In this document: in pieces, positions 1 through 7,715 of the stretch
How the letters are laid out: each line of letters opens with the position of its first letter
How positions within the stretch are numbered: the first letter of the stretch is position 1
Notes under the pieces: model-generated
The model's input: the letters and a program-made list of their open reading frames with translations, nothing else
Told to the model about the DNA's origin: nothing
The model's database searches: none
Made by a program: the position numbers and the translations under genes
Origin: Pseudomonas crudilactis
Lineage (GTDB): Bacteria; Pseudomonadota; Gammaproteobacteria; Pseudomonadales; Pseudomonadaceae
Assembly (NCBI RefSeq): GCF_013433315.1
Contig: NZ_WXVV01000023.1
Span: 1-64,000, forward strand
Length of the DNA: 64,000 bases
Direction of reading: 5' to 3'

Positions 1-156
1 TCGCACTAGCCCGCAAGCTTGCCCGGGTGGTATTTGCTCTGTTGAAAAACCAGAGCGAATACTCACCTAAAGCCGTTTAGGGGCTAGGCATGAACCATAG
101 AATCTCCCACATTGGATATTTGTCACACCACAAATCCCAAGCCAACCACAAATCCC

Positions 157-249
157 CTGTAGGCCTTCGCCTGCTCGCGATAGCGTCCGTACAGTCGACA
201 TCCCCGTTACCTGACCCACCGCCATCGCGAGCAGGCTCACTCCTACATT
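157..249. repeat. REPIN-like inverted repeat pair (degenerate copy)
   Basis: Two facing copies of the short palindrome seen elsewhere as GTGGGAGCGAGCTTGCTCGCG, separated by about 45 bases. The left arm is diverged (TGTAGGCCTTCGCCTGCTCGCG) and the right arm reads CGCGAGCAGGCTCACTCCTACA. It lies in the gene-free stretch 1-475, left of the sugar transferase. Nothing coding was recognised in that stretch, only this element, the next copy and a terminator. Confidence 0.75.
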
Positions 250-290
250 GGCTATCTGTCGCCCCCAAAATCCTGGAGCAATCCCGAATC

Positions 291-384
291 CCTGTGGGAG
301 CGAGCTTGCTCGCGAAGGCGTCAGCCCAGTCAGAATCATCATTGCCTGACCCACCGCCATCGCGAGCAAGCTCACTCCCACAGG
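291..384. repeat. REPIN-like inverted repeat pair
   Basis: A well-conserved pair: the left arm starts CCTGTGGGAGCGAGC and the right arm ends GCTCACTCCCACAGG, facing each other across about 45 bases. Such REP doublets are mobilised in Pseudomonas by RAYT-type tyrosine transposases encoded elsewhere; that link is family knowledge, since no RAYT gene is in the window. Confidence 0.85.
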
Positions 385-431
385 TCTTTGTATCCCTCCA
401 CAATCCACTCCCGCTCCCAAATCCCACGCAC

Positions 432-456
432 AAAAAAGGGGACTTTCGTCCCCTTG
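432..456 (-). terminator. Rho-independent terminator of the sugar transferase gene
   Basis: Read on the minus strand, GGGGAC-GAAA-GTCCCC is a perfect 6-bp stem with a GNRA-like loop, followed by TTTTTT. It begins 20 bases after the stop codon of the gene at 476-1870. Confidence 0.9.
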
Positions 457-475
457 CGGTATACAGCTTCGAACC

Positions 476-1870
476 TCAGTAAATATCCTTCGACAGCAAC
501 GTAAACGGCGTCTTCACCAGGATCTTCAGATCCAGCCACAACGACCAGCTGTTGATGTACTGCAGGTCAATCTCCACACGCTTCTGCATCTTGTCGATGG
601 TGTCTGTCTCACCGCGGCAGCCGCTGATCTGGGCCAGTCCGGTGATCCCCGGTTTAATCCGGTGACGCGCCATGTACGCGAGGATTTTCCCCGAGTAGTA
701 GTTGTTGTGCGCGACGGCGTGCGGGCGCGGGCCGACCAGGGCCATATGCCCCTGCAGCACGTTGAACAGTTGCGGCAGTTCATCCAGCGAAGTGCGGCGG
801 ATAAAGCGACCGACTGCGGTAATGCGCGAATCATTACGGCTGGCCTGCTTCACATCACGGTCATCGTGAACACGCATCGAGCGGAACTTCCAGACCTTGA
901 TTACCTTGCCGTTCCAGCCATGGCGATCCTGCTTGAAGAACACCGGACCAGGCGAGTTAATCTTCACCGCCAAGGCAATGATCAGCAGGATCGGACTCAG
1001 CGCGATGATCGCCAGAAACGCCACGGTTTTCTCGACCAGGCTCTTGCTCAAAGCAGCGGTAGGGCGGCTGGTCAGCGGGCTCTCGTTCAAGTAGATCGCC
1101 GGCAAGCCGTCCACGACCTTCACCGAGTGATTGAGCAGGGTCAGACTGTTCAAGTCCGGCACCCACACCACATCAACGTTGGCCCCTAGCAAGTCACCAT
1201 AAATCGCCTCGATTTTCGCTGCTTCACACAGCGGCAGGGTGATGTACAAGCGACGGATGTCATGCGCCTCGATCAGTTCCAGCAACTGCTCCTGATCGCC
1301 GACCACGCGCGGTGCATCCGAACCCAGCGCAGACACATCACCATTGCTGACCAAACCTACCAACGGCAGATTCTCCAGTTGGCTGAGCTTCTTCGCCAGA
1401 CCCAGCGCCAGTTCGCCGGTGCCGACGATCAGCGTCTTGTGCTCGCTTTTGCGCGAGCGCTGGTAGTACTTGGAAAACGCATGCAGTGGAGCGTAGAGAA
1501 ATGCCTGACCGAGGAAGCCATACACCGCCCAGCTCAGGATCACCTGCCGCGAAAACAGCTCATCAGCCTGGCAGACAAAAGCGATGCACGCCAGCGCCGC
1601 CATGGTCATCGACCAACCCATGAACAGTCGACCGAGCCCGGTCAGGTAGTTGTCACGCTTGCGATAAACACCGCTGAACGTATAAGCCGGCACCGACGCC
1701 AGTACCGCCAGCGTTGCACACATCCGGTAGTAAAACGCGACCGTCCCGGTGTGCTGCTCGGCGAGTATGAACAACAGCGTCACCACAAAGCCTTGTGCCA
1801 GCGCCCATTGGCCCCAAAAGGTCAGTCCCTTGAGGCCTGTGCTTCGATTGATACTTAAAGAAAGATCCAT
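476..1870 (-). CDS. Undecaprenyl-phosphate sugar-1-phosphate transferase (WcaJ/PslA type)
   Basis: This is a polyprenyl glycosylphosphotransferase of 464 aa. It starts repeat-unit assembly of an exopolysaccharide by moving a sugar-1-phosphate (usually glucose) from a UDP-sugar to undecaprenyl phosphate in the inner membrane. The N-terminal third has about four hydrophobic helices; a nucleotide-binding-like middle domain carries GTGELALGLAKKL; another hydrophobic segment precedes the catalytic domain with KQDRHGWNGKVIKVWKFRSM, SLDELPQLFNVLQG, GPRPH and KPGITGLAQISG, all hallmarks of the bacterial sugar transferase family. The start chosen (1870) has GGGGA six bases upstream; an ATG at 1894 has no ribosome site. 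No other polysaccharide gene is visible on the window side. Sugar specificity cannot be read from sequence. Confidence 0.92.
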   Translation of the reverse strand: MDLSLSINRSTGLKGLTFWGQWALAQGFVVTLLFILAEQHTGTVAFYYRMCATLAVLASVPAYTFSGVYRKRDNYLTGLGRLFMGWSMTMAALACIAFVCQADELFSRQVILSWAVYGFLGQAFLYAPLHAFSKYYQRSRKSEHKTLIVGTGELALGLAKKLSQLENLPLVGLVSNGDVSALGSDAPRVVGDQEQLLELIEAHDIRRLYITLPLCEAAKIEAIYGDLLGANVDVVWVPDLNSLTLLNHSVKVVDGLPAIYLNESPLTSRPTAALSKSLVEKTVAFLAIIALSPILLIIALAVKINSPGPVFFKQDRHGWNGKVIKVWKFRSMRVHDDRDVKQASRNDSRITAVGRFIRRTSLDELPQLFNVLQGHMALVGPRPHAVAHNNYYSGKILAYMARHRIKPGITGLAQISGCRGETDTIDKMQKRVEIDLQYINSWSLWLDLKILVKTPFTLLSKDIY

Positions 1871-2260
1871 ACGGTATCCCCAAAAGACGTCCATTCAGGT
1901 TTCAACAGTTGAAATCCGAGTTGTTATGCAGACTTATTGTTTTTGTTCTAACGAGTGTCCTGAGGTAACAACATCGATATGCCGAACTGTCGTCAGTCAA
2001 TAGACTAAGTTATTGGCTGGAATGGTGTCTGACGAGTTCTAACAAGATGGCACAGTGCCAACTTTTTAATAATTAAATAGAAGGGTGTTAGAAAAGGTCG
2101 TAGAGCGAGGGGTGAATAAAGTATGTTGTATTTGTTACTGTTGGAGGGGTGGAGGCAGGGAATGTTTAATTCAGGGAGGAAAATCTAGCCAAACAGAGTG
2201 CTCTTGTTGTTTTTGTAATCGCACTTTTTCTGTTTGTTCTGTTCGTGGAGGTCTTGCGGG
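1871..2260. other. A+T-rich intergenic region with palindrome
   Basis: No gene was recognised. It holds the promoter region of the sugar transferase and the 3' end of the regulator gene at 2261. A 13-base palindrome TGGCACAGTGCCA lies at about 2048-2060 and could be an operator. Base composition is clearly richer in A+T than the flanking core genes. Confidence 0.5.
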
Positions 2261-2893
2261 TTACGCGACGACTTCCTGAATCAGGCAATAACCGCGATTT
2301 CTGACGGCACGAAACAGTCGCTCACCATTACTGGCGCTTTTGAATTTGTCTTGCAGGCGACTCAGGCACATTTCCAGACCGCGATATTGTTCCGGTTCTC
2401 GACCGATGCTGAGAATCAGCTCGTCACGACTGACAACACGTTCTTCATGGCTGAGCATTTTCCTGACCAATGCTGTTTCCAGGCCAGTCAGGTTGATTTC
2501 GACACCCTCTTTGACCAGTGCGCCCTGAGTCGGATCAAGATGCCAGGTTTCATTGCCGGGCATATCACCTTCAATGGCAGGCGGCATATTGCGGGTTTCC
2601 CCGGTAATGGCCGGGACATTCTGGAAAGGATTGGCCGATTGCGCTGCCCGCCATTCGGACTCGAGCGTGGCCAATATTCGCTGAGTATCGTGTTCAATAC
2701 TGCGCGGGGCATTTTTGCGACTGATGCCTGGATATGTGAACTCCATCACCATTGGAGCGGAAGAGGGCGAATCCACCCCTTCAAACGAATTGAAACGTTC
2801 ACTGGACAGCATGCTCTCCAGTTCACGTTGCGACGTTGTACTGTGAGTCACGACAACAAAATATTTCCTTGGGAGGGTTGTACTAGTTTCCAT
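2261..2893 (-). CDS. OmpR/PhoB-type winged-helix DNA-binding protein without a recognisable receiver
   Basis: A 210-aa protein. The last ~85 residues form a winged-helix domain of the Trans_reg_C class: VEINLTGLETALVRKMLSHEERVVSRDEL, then LEMCLSRLQDKFKSASNGERLFRAVRNRGYCL, with the expected RNRGY turn of the wing. The first ~120 residues do not match a receiver domain and have no phospho-acceptor Asp pattern. AGGAGA sits seven bases before the ATG. The gene lies 279 bases downstream of, and is co-directional with, a second regulator of the same fold, and upstream of the sugar transferase, so control of exopolysaccharide is a reasonable but unproven guess. Confidence 0.8.
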   Translation of the reverse strand: METSTTLPRKYFVVVTHSTTSQRELESMLSSERFNSFEGVDSPSSAPMVMEFTYPGISRKNAPRSIEHDTQRILATLESEWRAAQSANPFQNVPAITGETRNMPPAIEGDMPGNETWHLDPTQGALVKEGVEINLTGLETALVRKMLSHEERVVSRDELILSIGREPEQYRGLEMCLSRLQDKFKSASNGERLFRAVRNRGYCLIQEVVA

Positions 2894-3172
2894 GTCTCTC
2901 TCCTAAATACACACCAAAATTGGCTAAAAGAAAAATCGGCAGGCGAGCAATGACTTCCTCGGAAGTAATCGATAGGCAGGGTCTGGGCCCAAGATTGGCC
3001 CTCGATAAATTCCACTCGATCTGCTGCTATGTTATGGAGTTTTATTGTTATGGGTCGTGTTGTCGCGCTCATTCAATTGCTTGATTTCAAACAGGCGTGA
3101 AGCAGAACGGGAGCTATATGGTTGCATCAGACGATCCTTCGTACGTATGCAAAAGGGAAGGCTGCCCGAGAG

Positions 3173-3940
3173 TCAGGCAGTCGATATCAGACCCCGCAGC
3201 AGGCGATAGCCATAGCCGCGAATGCTCTGAATCGCGTTTGTACCATACATGTCCTTGATTTTTCCACGCAAGCGACTGATTGATTTTTCCAGTGCTCGAG
3301 GGTCGTAGAAATTGGTGTTGAGGCCCATGATGCTGGCGATTTCATCATGGCTCAGAATGTGATTACTGGTTTGCGCGAACGCTTCGAGGATTTTCATTTC
3401 GGCAAACGAGATGTCGAGCTTCTTGCTGGTGCCCATCAGGCAGATACGGGTTGGATCAAGCGTCAGATCGATATCGCGTTGCCATTCTTCACTGTTGAAG
3501 AACTCGCCCAGCAACTCGGCGCCATCGTCGGAAAGGGTATTGAGCTTGATACAAACATCCGCGCCAGCCAGATAATATTTGATCTTGTTGAAGGCGCCGC
3601 GACCGGTGATGACCGCACAAATGATCGGCTTCAAGTTGTCGCTGCGCAGGTTCTCGATCAGGGCAAGATTGTCTTCGAGGGCCTGAGGGCTGTCGATAAC
3701 CAGGAAGATCGCTCGATACGAACCAGACTGTTCATTCAACTGATATGAACTAGTGTACGCATCGGCTTCGAGCGCCATATCAGTGCGTAAATGCTGGGCG
3801 ACTAGCGCTTTGAAATGTTCAGCCACGCCACGGGTACGACCCAGAGTAAGAACACCAGGTTCGTCGTTTGTCGGGCGCGGGCTTCTAGTCGCTAAGTTCC
3901 CTGAGAGCATCATGCATTGACTCGAATTAAGTGCTGACAT
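3173..3940 (-). CDS. Atypical response-regulator-like transcription factor (pseudo-receiver plus winged helix)
   Basis: A 255-aa protein if read from the ATG at 3940; an in-frame TTG at 3979 would add 13 residues, and neither has a convincing ribosome site. The middle part resembles a receiver domain (YRAIFLVIDSP, then KPIICAVITGRGAF, then YYLAGADVCIK), but the position of the phosphorylated Asp aligns with Val, so it probably does not take part in phosphotransfer. The C-terminal ~95 residues are a winged helix: KLDISFAEMKILEAFAQ, ALEKSISRLRGKIKDMYG, IQSIRGYGYRLL. It is likely the sister of the gene at 2261-2893. It is divergent from uppP, with a CRP/Vfr-type site between them. Confidence 0.78.
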   Translation of the reverse strand: MSALNSSQCMMLSGNLATRSPRPTNDEPGVLTLGRTRGVAEHFKALVAQHLRTDMALEADAYTSSYQLNEQSGSYRAIFLVIDSPQALEDNLALIENLRSDNLKPIICAVITGRGAFNKIKYYLAGADVCIKLNTLSDDGAELLGEFFNSEEWQRDIDLTLDPTRICLMGTSKKLDISFAEMKILEAFAQTSNHILSHDEIASIMGLNTNFYDPRALEKSISRLRGKIKDMYGTNAIQSIRGYGYRLLRGLISTA

Positions 3941-4418
3941 CGGGATGTTAAAGCACCGGTTCTCATCTGTGACTGACAATTGGTAACATTCACGCGATTT
4001 TTAGACGTGGCTCCCGAGTTTTCTAACAATAATTAAGCTTTTCAAGCTTTTAGTTGATTTTCTCGGAGGGGTGAACTACTGCTTAAATGGTGGCGATATG
4101 CAATGGTGCCACTATTTTGAGCTTATTGCGATAGCCATGTCCATGTCTAATTGCCACTGTCTGGCCATCGCTGAATAATGTGATATTGATCACACTTTAT
4201 TGCCAGAGCAACTTTTTTCTGCAAAAAGGCCTAAATATTTTCTGCGTAGTTCGTCAGCCGACGATTACTAACATGGCTTGAGTGTGTCTTTTAATAAGAC
4301 GTAATCTTTATGGCTGATGAACTTTTGCGTTTATGTATGTCAATGGTCTCACTGCAGATACTCAACCCCTGAGTGTTATTACCCGGTCGCTCGCCAAGAG
4401 CGCTCTGACGGAGGATTA
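3941..4418. other. Divergent regulatory region between regulator gene and uppP
   Basis: A 478-base A+T-rich non-coding stretch containing the promoters of the minus-strand regulator pair and of uppP. Apart from the CRP/Vfr-like palindrome listed separately, there are several half-palindromes of the TGGTGCCA/TGGCCA kind at about 4088-4170. No small gene with a ribosome site was seen. Confidence 0.5.
4177..4197. promoter_or_regulatory. CRP/Vfr-family binding site
   Basis: AATGTGATATTGATCACACTT contains TGTGA-N6-TCACA, the exact core of the CRP/Vfr consensus, with matching A and T flanks. It lies 224 bases before the uppP start and about 240 bases before the regulator start at 3940. In Pseudomonas the cognate protein would be Vfr or a CRP-like relative; binding here is inferred. 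Confidence 0.65.
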
Positions 4419-5252
4419 ATGGATTTCTGGACCCTTTTCCAGGTGTTGATATTAGGAGCGGTAGAAGGCCTGACCGAGTTCTTGCCGATCTCGAGTACCG
4501 GCCACCAGATCATCGTCGCCGACTTGCTGGAATTCGGCGGTGAACGCGCCATGGCCTTCAACATCATTATTCAACTGGGTGCCATACTTGCCGTCGTCTG
4601 GGAGTTTCGACCGAAGATCTTCGACATCATCAAAGGCCTGCCCACTGAACGTAAAGCCCAACGTTTCACCCTCAACTTGCTGATCGCCTTTCTTCCCGCC
4701 GTGGTCTTGGGTGTGTTGTTCGCCGACGCCATCCACGAATACCTGTTCAACCCGATCACCGTCGCCGTGGCACTGGTCGTCGGCGGCATCATCATGCTGT
4801 GGGCCGAACAGCGCAGTCATGTGATCAGCGTCGAACACGTCGACGACATGCGCTGGTCTCACGCACTGAAAGTCGGATTCGTACAATGCCTGGCGATGAT
4901 TCCCGGCACCTCACGCTCCGGCTCGACCATCATCGGCGGCCTGCTCTTCGGCCTGTCGCGCAAAGCCGCCACCGAGTTCTCGTTCTTCCTCGCCATGCCA
5001 ACCATGGTCGGCGCCGCCGTGTACTCCGGCTACAAATACCGCGACCTGTTCCAGCCCGACGACCTGCCAGTCTTCGCCCTCGGCTTCGTCACCGCGTTCA
5101 TCTTCGCCATGATCGCCGTGCGTGGCTTGCTGAAGTTTATTGCCAACCACAGCTACGCCGCGTTCGCCTGGTATCGGATCGCGTTTGGTTTGTTGATTCT
5201 GGCAACGTGGCTGTTTGGCTGGGTCAACTGGACCGCCGCAGCGGCCGCCTGA
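4419..5252 (+). CDS. uppP: Undecaprenyl-diphosphatase
   Basis: Recycles the lipid carrier by removing a phosphate from undecaprenyl diphosphate at the cytoplasmic membrane, supporting peptidoglycan and O-antigen synthesis; its overexpression gives bacitracin resistance in the family. The 277-aa product has the usual length and both signature motifs: EGLTEFLPISSTGHQI near residues 16-31 and PGTSRSGSTIIGG, in a protein of about eight membrane helices. The ATG at 4419 is preceded by GGAGG at five bases; longer frames upstream lack a ribosome site. It is convergent with and directly abuts the next gene: its stop codon ends one base before that gene's stop begins. Confidence 0.96.
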   Translation: MDFWTLFQVLILGAVEGLTEFLPISSTGHQIIVADLLEFGGERAMAFNIIIQLGAILAVVWEFRPKIFDIIKGLPTERKAQRFTLNLLIAFLPAVVLGVLFADAIHEYLFNPITVAVALVVGGIIMLWAEQRSHVISVEHVDDMRWSHALKVGFVQCLAMIPGTSRSGSTIIGGLLFGLSRKAATEFSFFLAMPTMVGAAVYSGYKYRDLFQPDDLPVFALGFVTAFIFAMIAVRGLLKFIANHSYAAFAWYRIAFGLLILATWLFGWVNWTAAAAA

Positions 5253-5672
5253 TCACTGAGCGCTGATCAACGCCGCAATGGCGAGATCGTTTAACGCCGA
5301 ATCCGGCGACTCCTGTCGATAGCGCTGCAAGGCCGAGGTGAAATACGCGGCCTGCAGCATGCCGTCGCTGGCCAGATAGAGTCGCGCGTCTTCTTGCTCC
5401 TCGGCGGAGTAAACGCGTTTAAAGCTTTCCGTGGTGTTATTGGTGGCAGAGAAGGGCGTCAGCAACAGCACCATGATCGACAGGCCAGAGAACTGCGTCA
5501 CCTCCCACGGCGTTTCGGTCCGGCCCATACAAAAGCCATCGCAGTGCGCATAAACGTCGGAAGTGAAGCTGAACAAGGCAAGAAAGGCGTAACGCTTGAA
5601 ACCGGAAAAACTAAACGCGGGCATAAACAAAAGACATCCTGTCAGTACAACAAAACGCCGGGCAACGCTCAT
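5253..5672 (-). CDS. Small secreted protein, DUF2388-like
   Basis: A 139-aa product from the ATG at 5672; a GTG five codons upstream is the alternative. A hydrophobic N-terminus (RRFVVLTGCLLFMPAFSFS) suggests export. The C-terminal half, EQEDARLYLASDGMLQAAYFTSALQRYR followed by ALNDLAIAALI, fits the pattern of the small Pseudomonas DUF2388 family (D-A-x-F-V-A-S-D-G, then an L-x-x-A-L-x-x-x-R helix and an LA-x-AI end). It is longer than typical members, with extra sequence including two cysteines after the signal region. It lies 28 bases downstream of dusA on the same strand. Function is unknown. Confidence 0.6.
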   Translation of the reverse strand: MSVARRFVVLTGCLLFMPAFSFSGFKRYAFLALFSFTSDVYAHCDGFCMGRTETPWEVTQFSGLSIMVLLLTPFSATNNTTESFKRVYSAEEQEDARLYLASDGMLQAAYFTSALQRYRQESPDSALNDLAIAALISAQ

Positions 5673-5699
5673 GCGTCGCCCGCACACTCAAACCATCAA

Positions 5700-6686
5700 T
5701 CAACGACCTTCAAGCAACTCAGCCGCCTGATCCAGCAACGCCAGCGGATCCTTGGCCTTGTGAATATCCACCGACAACAACTGACGGAATTTCCGTGCCC
5801 CCGGGAACCCCGTGCCCAGGCCCAGCACATGCCGGGTGATGTGATGCATCGCACCACCGGCCTGCAAATGCTCGGCTATATAAGGACGCAACTGCGCCAA
5901 CGCCTCAGCCCTACTGATCACCGGCGCCGAACTGCCGAACAACTGCTGATCCACCTCCGCCAGCAAATACGGATTGTGATAAGCCTCACGCCCCAACATC
6001 ACACCGTCGAACGTCTGCAAATGCTCATGGCAAGCCTCCATCGTCTTGATCCCGCCATTCAGCACAATCTCCAACTCCGGAAAATCCGCCTTCAACTGCG
6101 CCGCCACGTCATAGCGCAACGGCGGAATGTCACGATTCTCCTTCGGCGACAACCCCTCCAGAATCGCAATCCGCGCATGCACGGTAAAACTGGTGCACCC
6201 GGCATCACGGACGGTGCCGACGAAATCGCATAACTCCGCGTAACTGTCCCGACCGTTGATGCCGATGCGGTGCTTAACCGTCACTGGAATCGACACTGCG
6301 TCTTGCATTGCCTTCACACAATCCGCCACCAGTTGCGGGTGACCCATCAGGCACGCGCCGATCATGTTGTTTTGCACACGATCGCTTGGGCAGCCGACAT
6401 TTAGGTTTACTTCGTCGTAACCGTGTTCCTGAGCCATGCGGGCGCAGGCGGCCAGATCCAACGGAACGCTGCCACCTAACTGCAAGGCGAGAGGGTGCTC
6501 GGCTTCGTTGTGACGTAGGAAGCGTTCGTGATCGCCGTTGAGCAGCGCGCCTGTGGTGACCATTTCGGTGTAGAGGAGGGCGTTCTTCGACAGGAGGCGT
6601 AGGAAGAAACGGCAATGGCGGTCCGTCCAATCCATCATTGGGGCGACGGAGAAGCGGCGGGAGAGTGGGGCGGGTTGTAGAGACAT
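5700..6686 (-). CDS. dusA: tRNA-dihydrouridine(20/20a) synthase
   Basis: An FMN enzyme that reduces uridines 20 and 20a in the tRNA D-loop. The 328-aa frame from the ATG at 6686 starts MSLQPAPLSRRFSVAPMMDWTDRHCRFF, the diagnostic DusA N-terminus, and carries NVGCPSDRVQ with the catalytic cysteine, VTVKHRIGI, TVHAR and LNGGI in the expected order of a TIM barrel. In-frame codons upstream to 6797 are not conserved in the family. The 5' end of dusA is a documented integration site for prophages and islands carrying dusA-associated integrases. The DNA immediately upstream here (6824-7032) is a phage-type methyltransferase fragment, which fits that use. Confidence 0.96.
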   Translation of the reverse strand: MSLQPAPLSRRFSVAPMMDWTDRHCRFFLRLLSKNALLYTEMVTTGALLNGDHERFLRHNEAEHPLALQLGGSVPLDLAACARMAQEHGYDEVNLNVGCPSDRVQNNMIGACLMGHPQLVADCVKAMQDAVSIPVTVKHRIGINGRDSYAELCDFVGTVRDAGCTSFTVHARIAILEGLSPKENRDIPPLRYDVAAQLKADFPELEIVLNGGIKTMEACHEHLQTFDGVMLGREAYHNPYLLAEVDQQLFGSSAPVISRAEALAQLRPYIAEHLQAGGAMHHITRHVLGLGTGFPGARKFRQLLSVDIHKAKDPLALLDQAAELLEGR

Positions 6687-6823
6687 TGGGGGAATCTGGA
6701 TCAGAGAGGTGAAGGTTGGGGAGTTTATCAGGATTAGATAGGACGGAGGCTTACGCGTCTTTACCACGTGCTCTTGCTTGCAGCTGAAGCGAGACAAATC
6801 GACTGAATATTGTGGTCTGGCCC

Positions 6824-7032
6824 CTAATTTCCTGCAGCGATCTTTCCGGCTAGAACTTTGGCGGTGAGTTTTCTCATGTCCCCTAGTTTCGGTGTGGTGG
6901 GGTAGTGGCGAGCCAGAACCACCGAAGGGAGGGTTCAGTCTCCGCGAACCAAGCTGCGCGCATGCATAGCGGGCACCAAGCGACCGAAGCCGCCTCGATG
7001 CCGCTGCACACGCTTCCGTAGGTGATCGGCAT
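6824..7032 (-). pseudogene. Fragment of a phage-type DNA cytosine-5 methyltransferase
   Basis: Read on the minus strand from the ATG at 7032 the sequence encodes MPITYGSVCSGIEAASVAW, then AAWFAETEP. This is the N-terminal SAM-binding motif of C5 methyltransferases in the form found in prophages. After that the frame breaks: the continuation PSVVLARHYPTTPKLGDM appears in another frame, consistent with loss of one base near 6930, and a stop follows at 6824. The PCQ catalytic motif and everything after it are absent, so the gene is dead. An AAGGGA ribosome site still precedes the start. It is a relic of a phage or island at dusA. Confidence 0.8.
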
Positions 7033-7055
7033 TGATATAATCCCTTTTTCGAACG

Positions 7056-7715
7056 ATGAGTAGCGACATGGAATCCGCAGAAGTAGTTGAGCTAAAAGAA
7101 AAGTTGGCGAATATTGAAAGTATTCTAAAGGGGCGAACCGAACAACTTCATCGTGTGGATTTGGATGAGCGCAGGTATGAGCGAAGAGTAAGATCTGTAA
7201 AGATTGCAGTCACACTTTCTCTACTCATCATGCTCGTCTTTTCGATTATTCCAGTAGGGTATAATCTTTTTAGGAGTAATCCTTCTCTTCGTACCGCAGA
7301 GATAAATGGCGATTCAAAGTTGAATGAGCTTTTCAGGAATACGACTGCTAAAGAGTTGCGTGAAATTAATGCGTTTGTTGCTAAGCTCCGAGCTGATAGC
7401 GACAAGTCGAGCCCAGAAGAAATATCTCGCGCGCTCTTTGAGACTGATCTCAGGCTTCTCAAGGAACGGATCATCTTGTTGGAAAAATCTATTTCAGATT
7501 CTCCTGAGAAGGCTTTGTCTATTCCGCTTCTTAGGCGGGATCAAGAAAGTATGAGCAAATCAATTGAGGCGAATAAATTTGCTATTAGTAATGAGCTTTC
7601 TAGGATTTACGACCAACAAAAATGGATGTTGACGGGGATCGGAACGGCTTTGCTTGCAGCTCTCACTGCATTGGCTGGAGCTTTGTATAAAACCGTCGGC
7701 CGTGCGCCTGATTGA
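7056..7715 (+). CDS. Two-pass membrane protein with coiled coil, unknown function (cassette gene 1)
   Basis: A 219-aa protein matching no family I recognise. It begins with a charged, probably coiled-coil segment (residues 6-45, rich in Glu, Lys and Arg), then a membrane helix at about 49-68 (KIAVTLSLLIMLVFSIIPVG), a long polar helical region at about 75-188, and a second hydrophobic helix at about 191-212 (GIGTALLAALTALAGALY). Its TGA overlaps the TTG of the next gene, so the two are translationally coupled or nearly so. Codon use is A+T-rich compared with the core genes around it, indicating horizontal acquisition. An alternative start is ATG 7068; no strong ribosome site precedes either. 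Confidence 0.75.
   Translation: MSSDMESAEVVELKEKLANIESILKGRTEQLHRVDLDERRYERRVRSVKIAVTLSLLIMLVFSIIPVGYNLFRSNPSLRTAEINGDSKLNELFRNTTAKELREINAFVAKLRADSDKSSPEEISRALFETDLRLLKERIILLEKSISDSPEKALSIPLLRRDQESMSKSIEANKFAISNELSRIYDQQKWMLTGIGTALLAALTALAGALYKTVGRAPD

Noticed and set aside
157..384. Repeated units at the left edge considered as a CRISPR array
   Set aside because: The units are facing inverted pairs with unequal spacing and diverged arms, not regular direct repeats with unique spacers.
2040..2070. A sigma-54 promoter (TGGCAC element) upstream of the sugar transferase
   Set aside because: The TGGCAC is part of a palindrome and no TTGCA-type -12 element follows at the right spacing on either strand.
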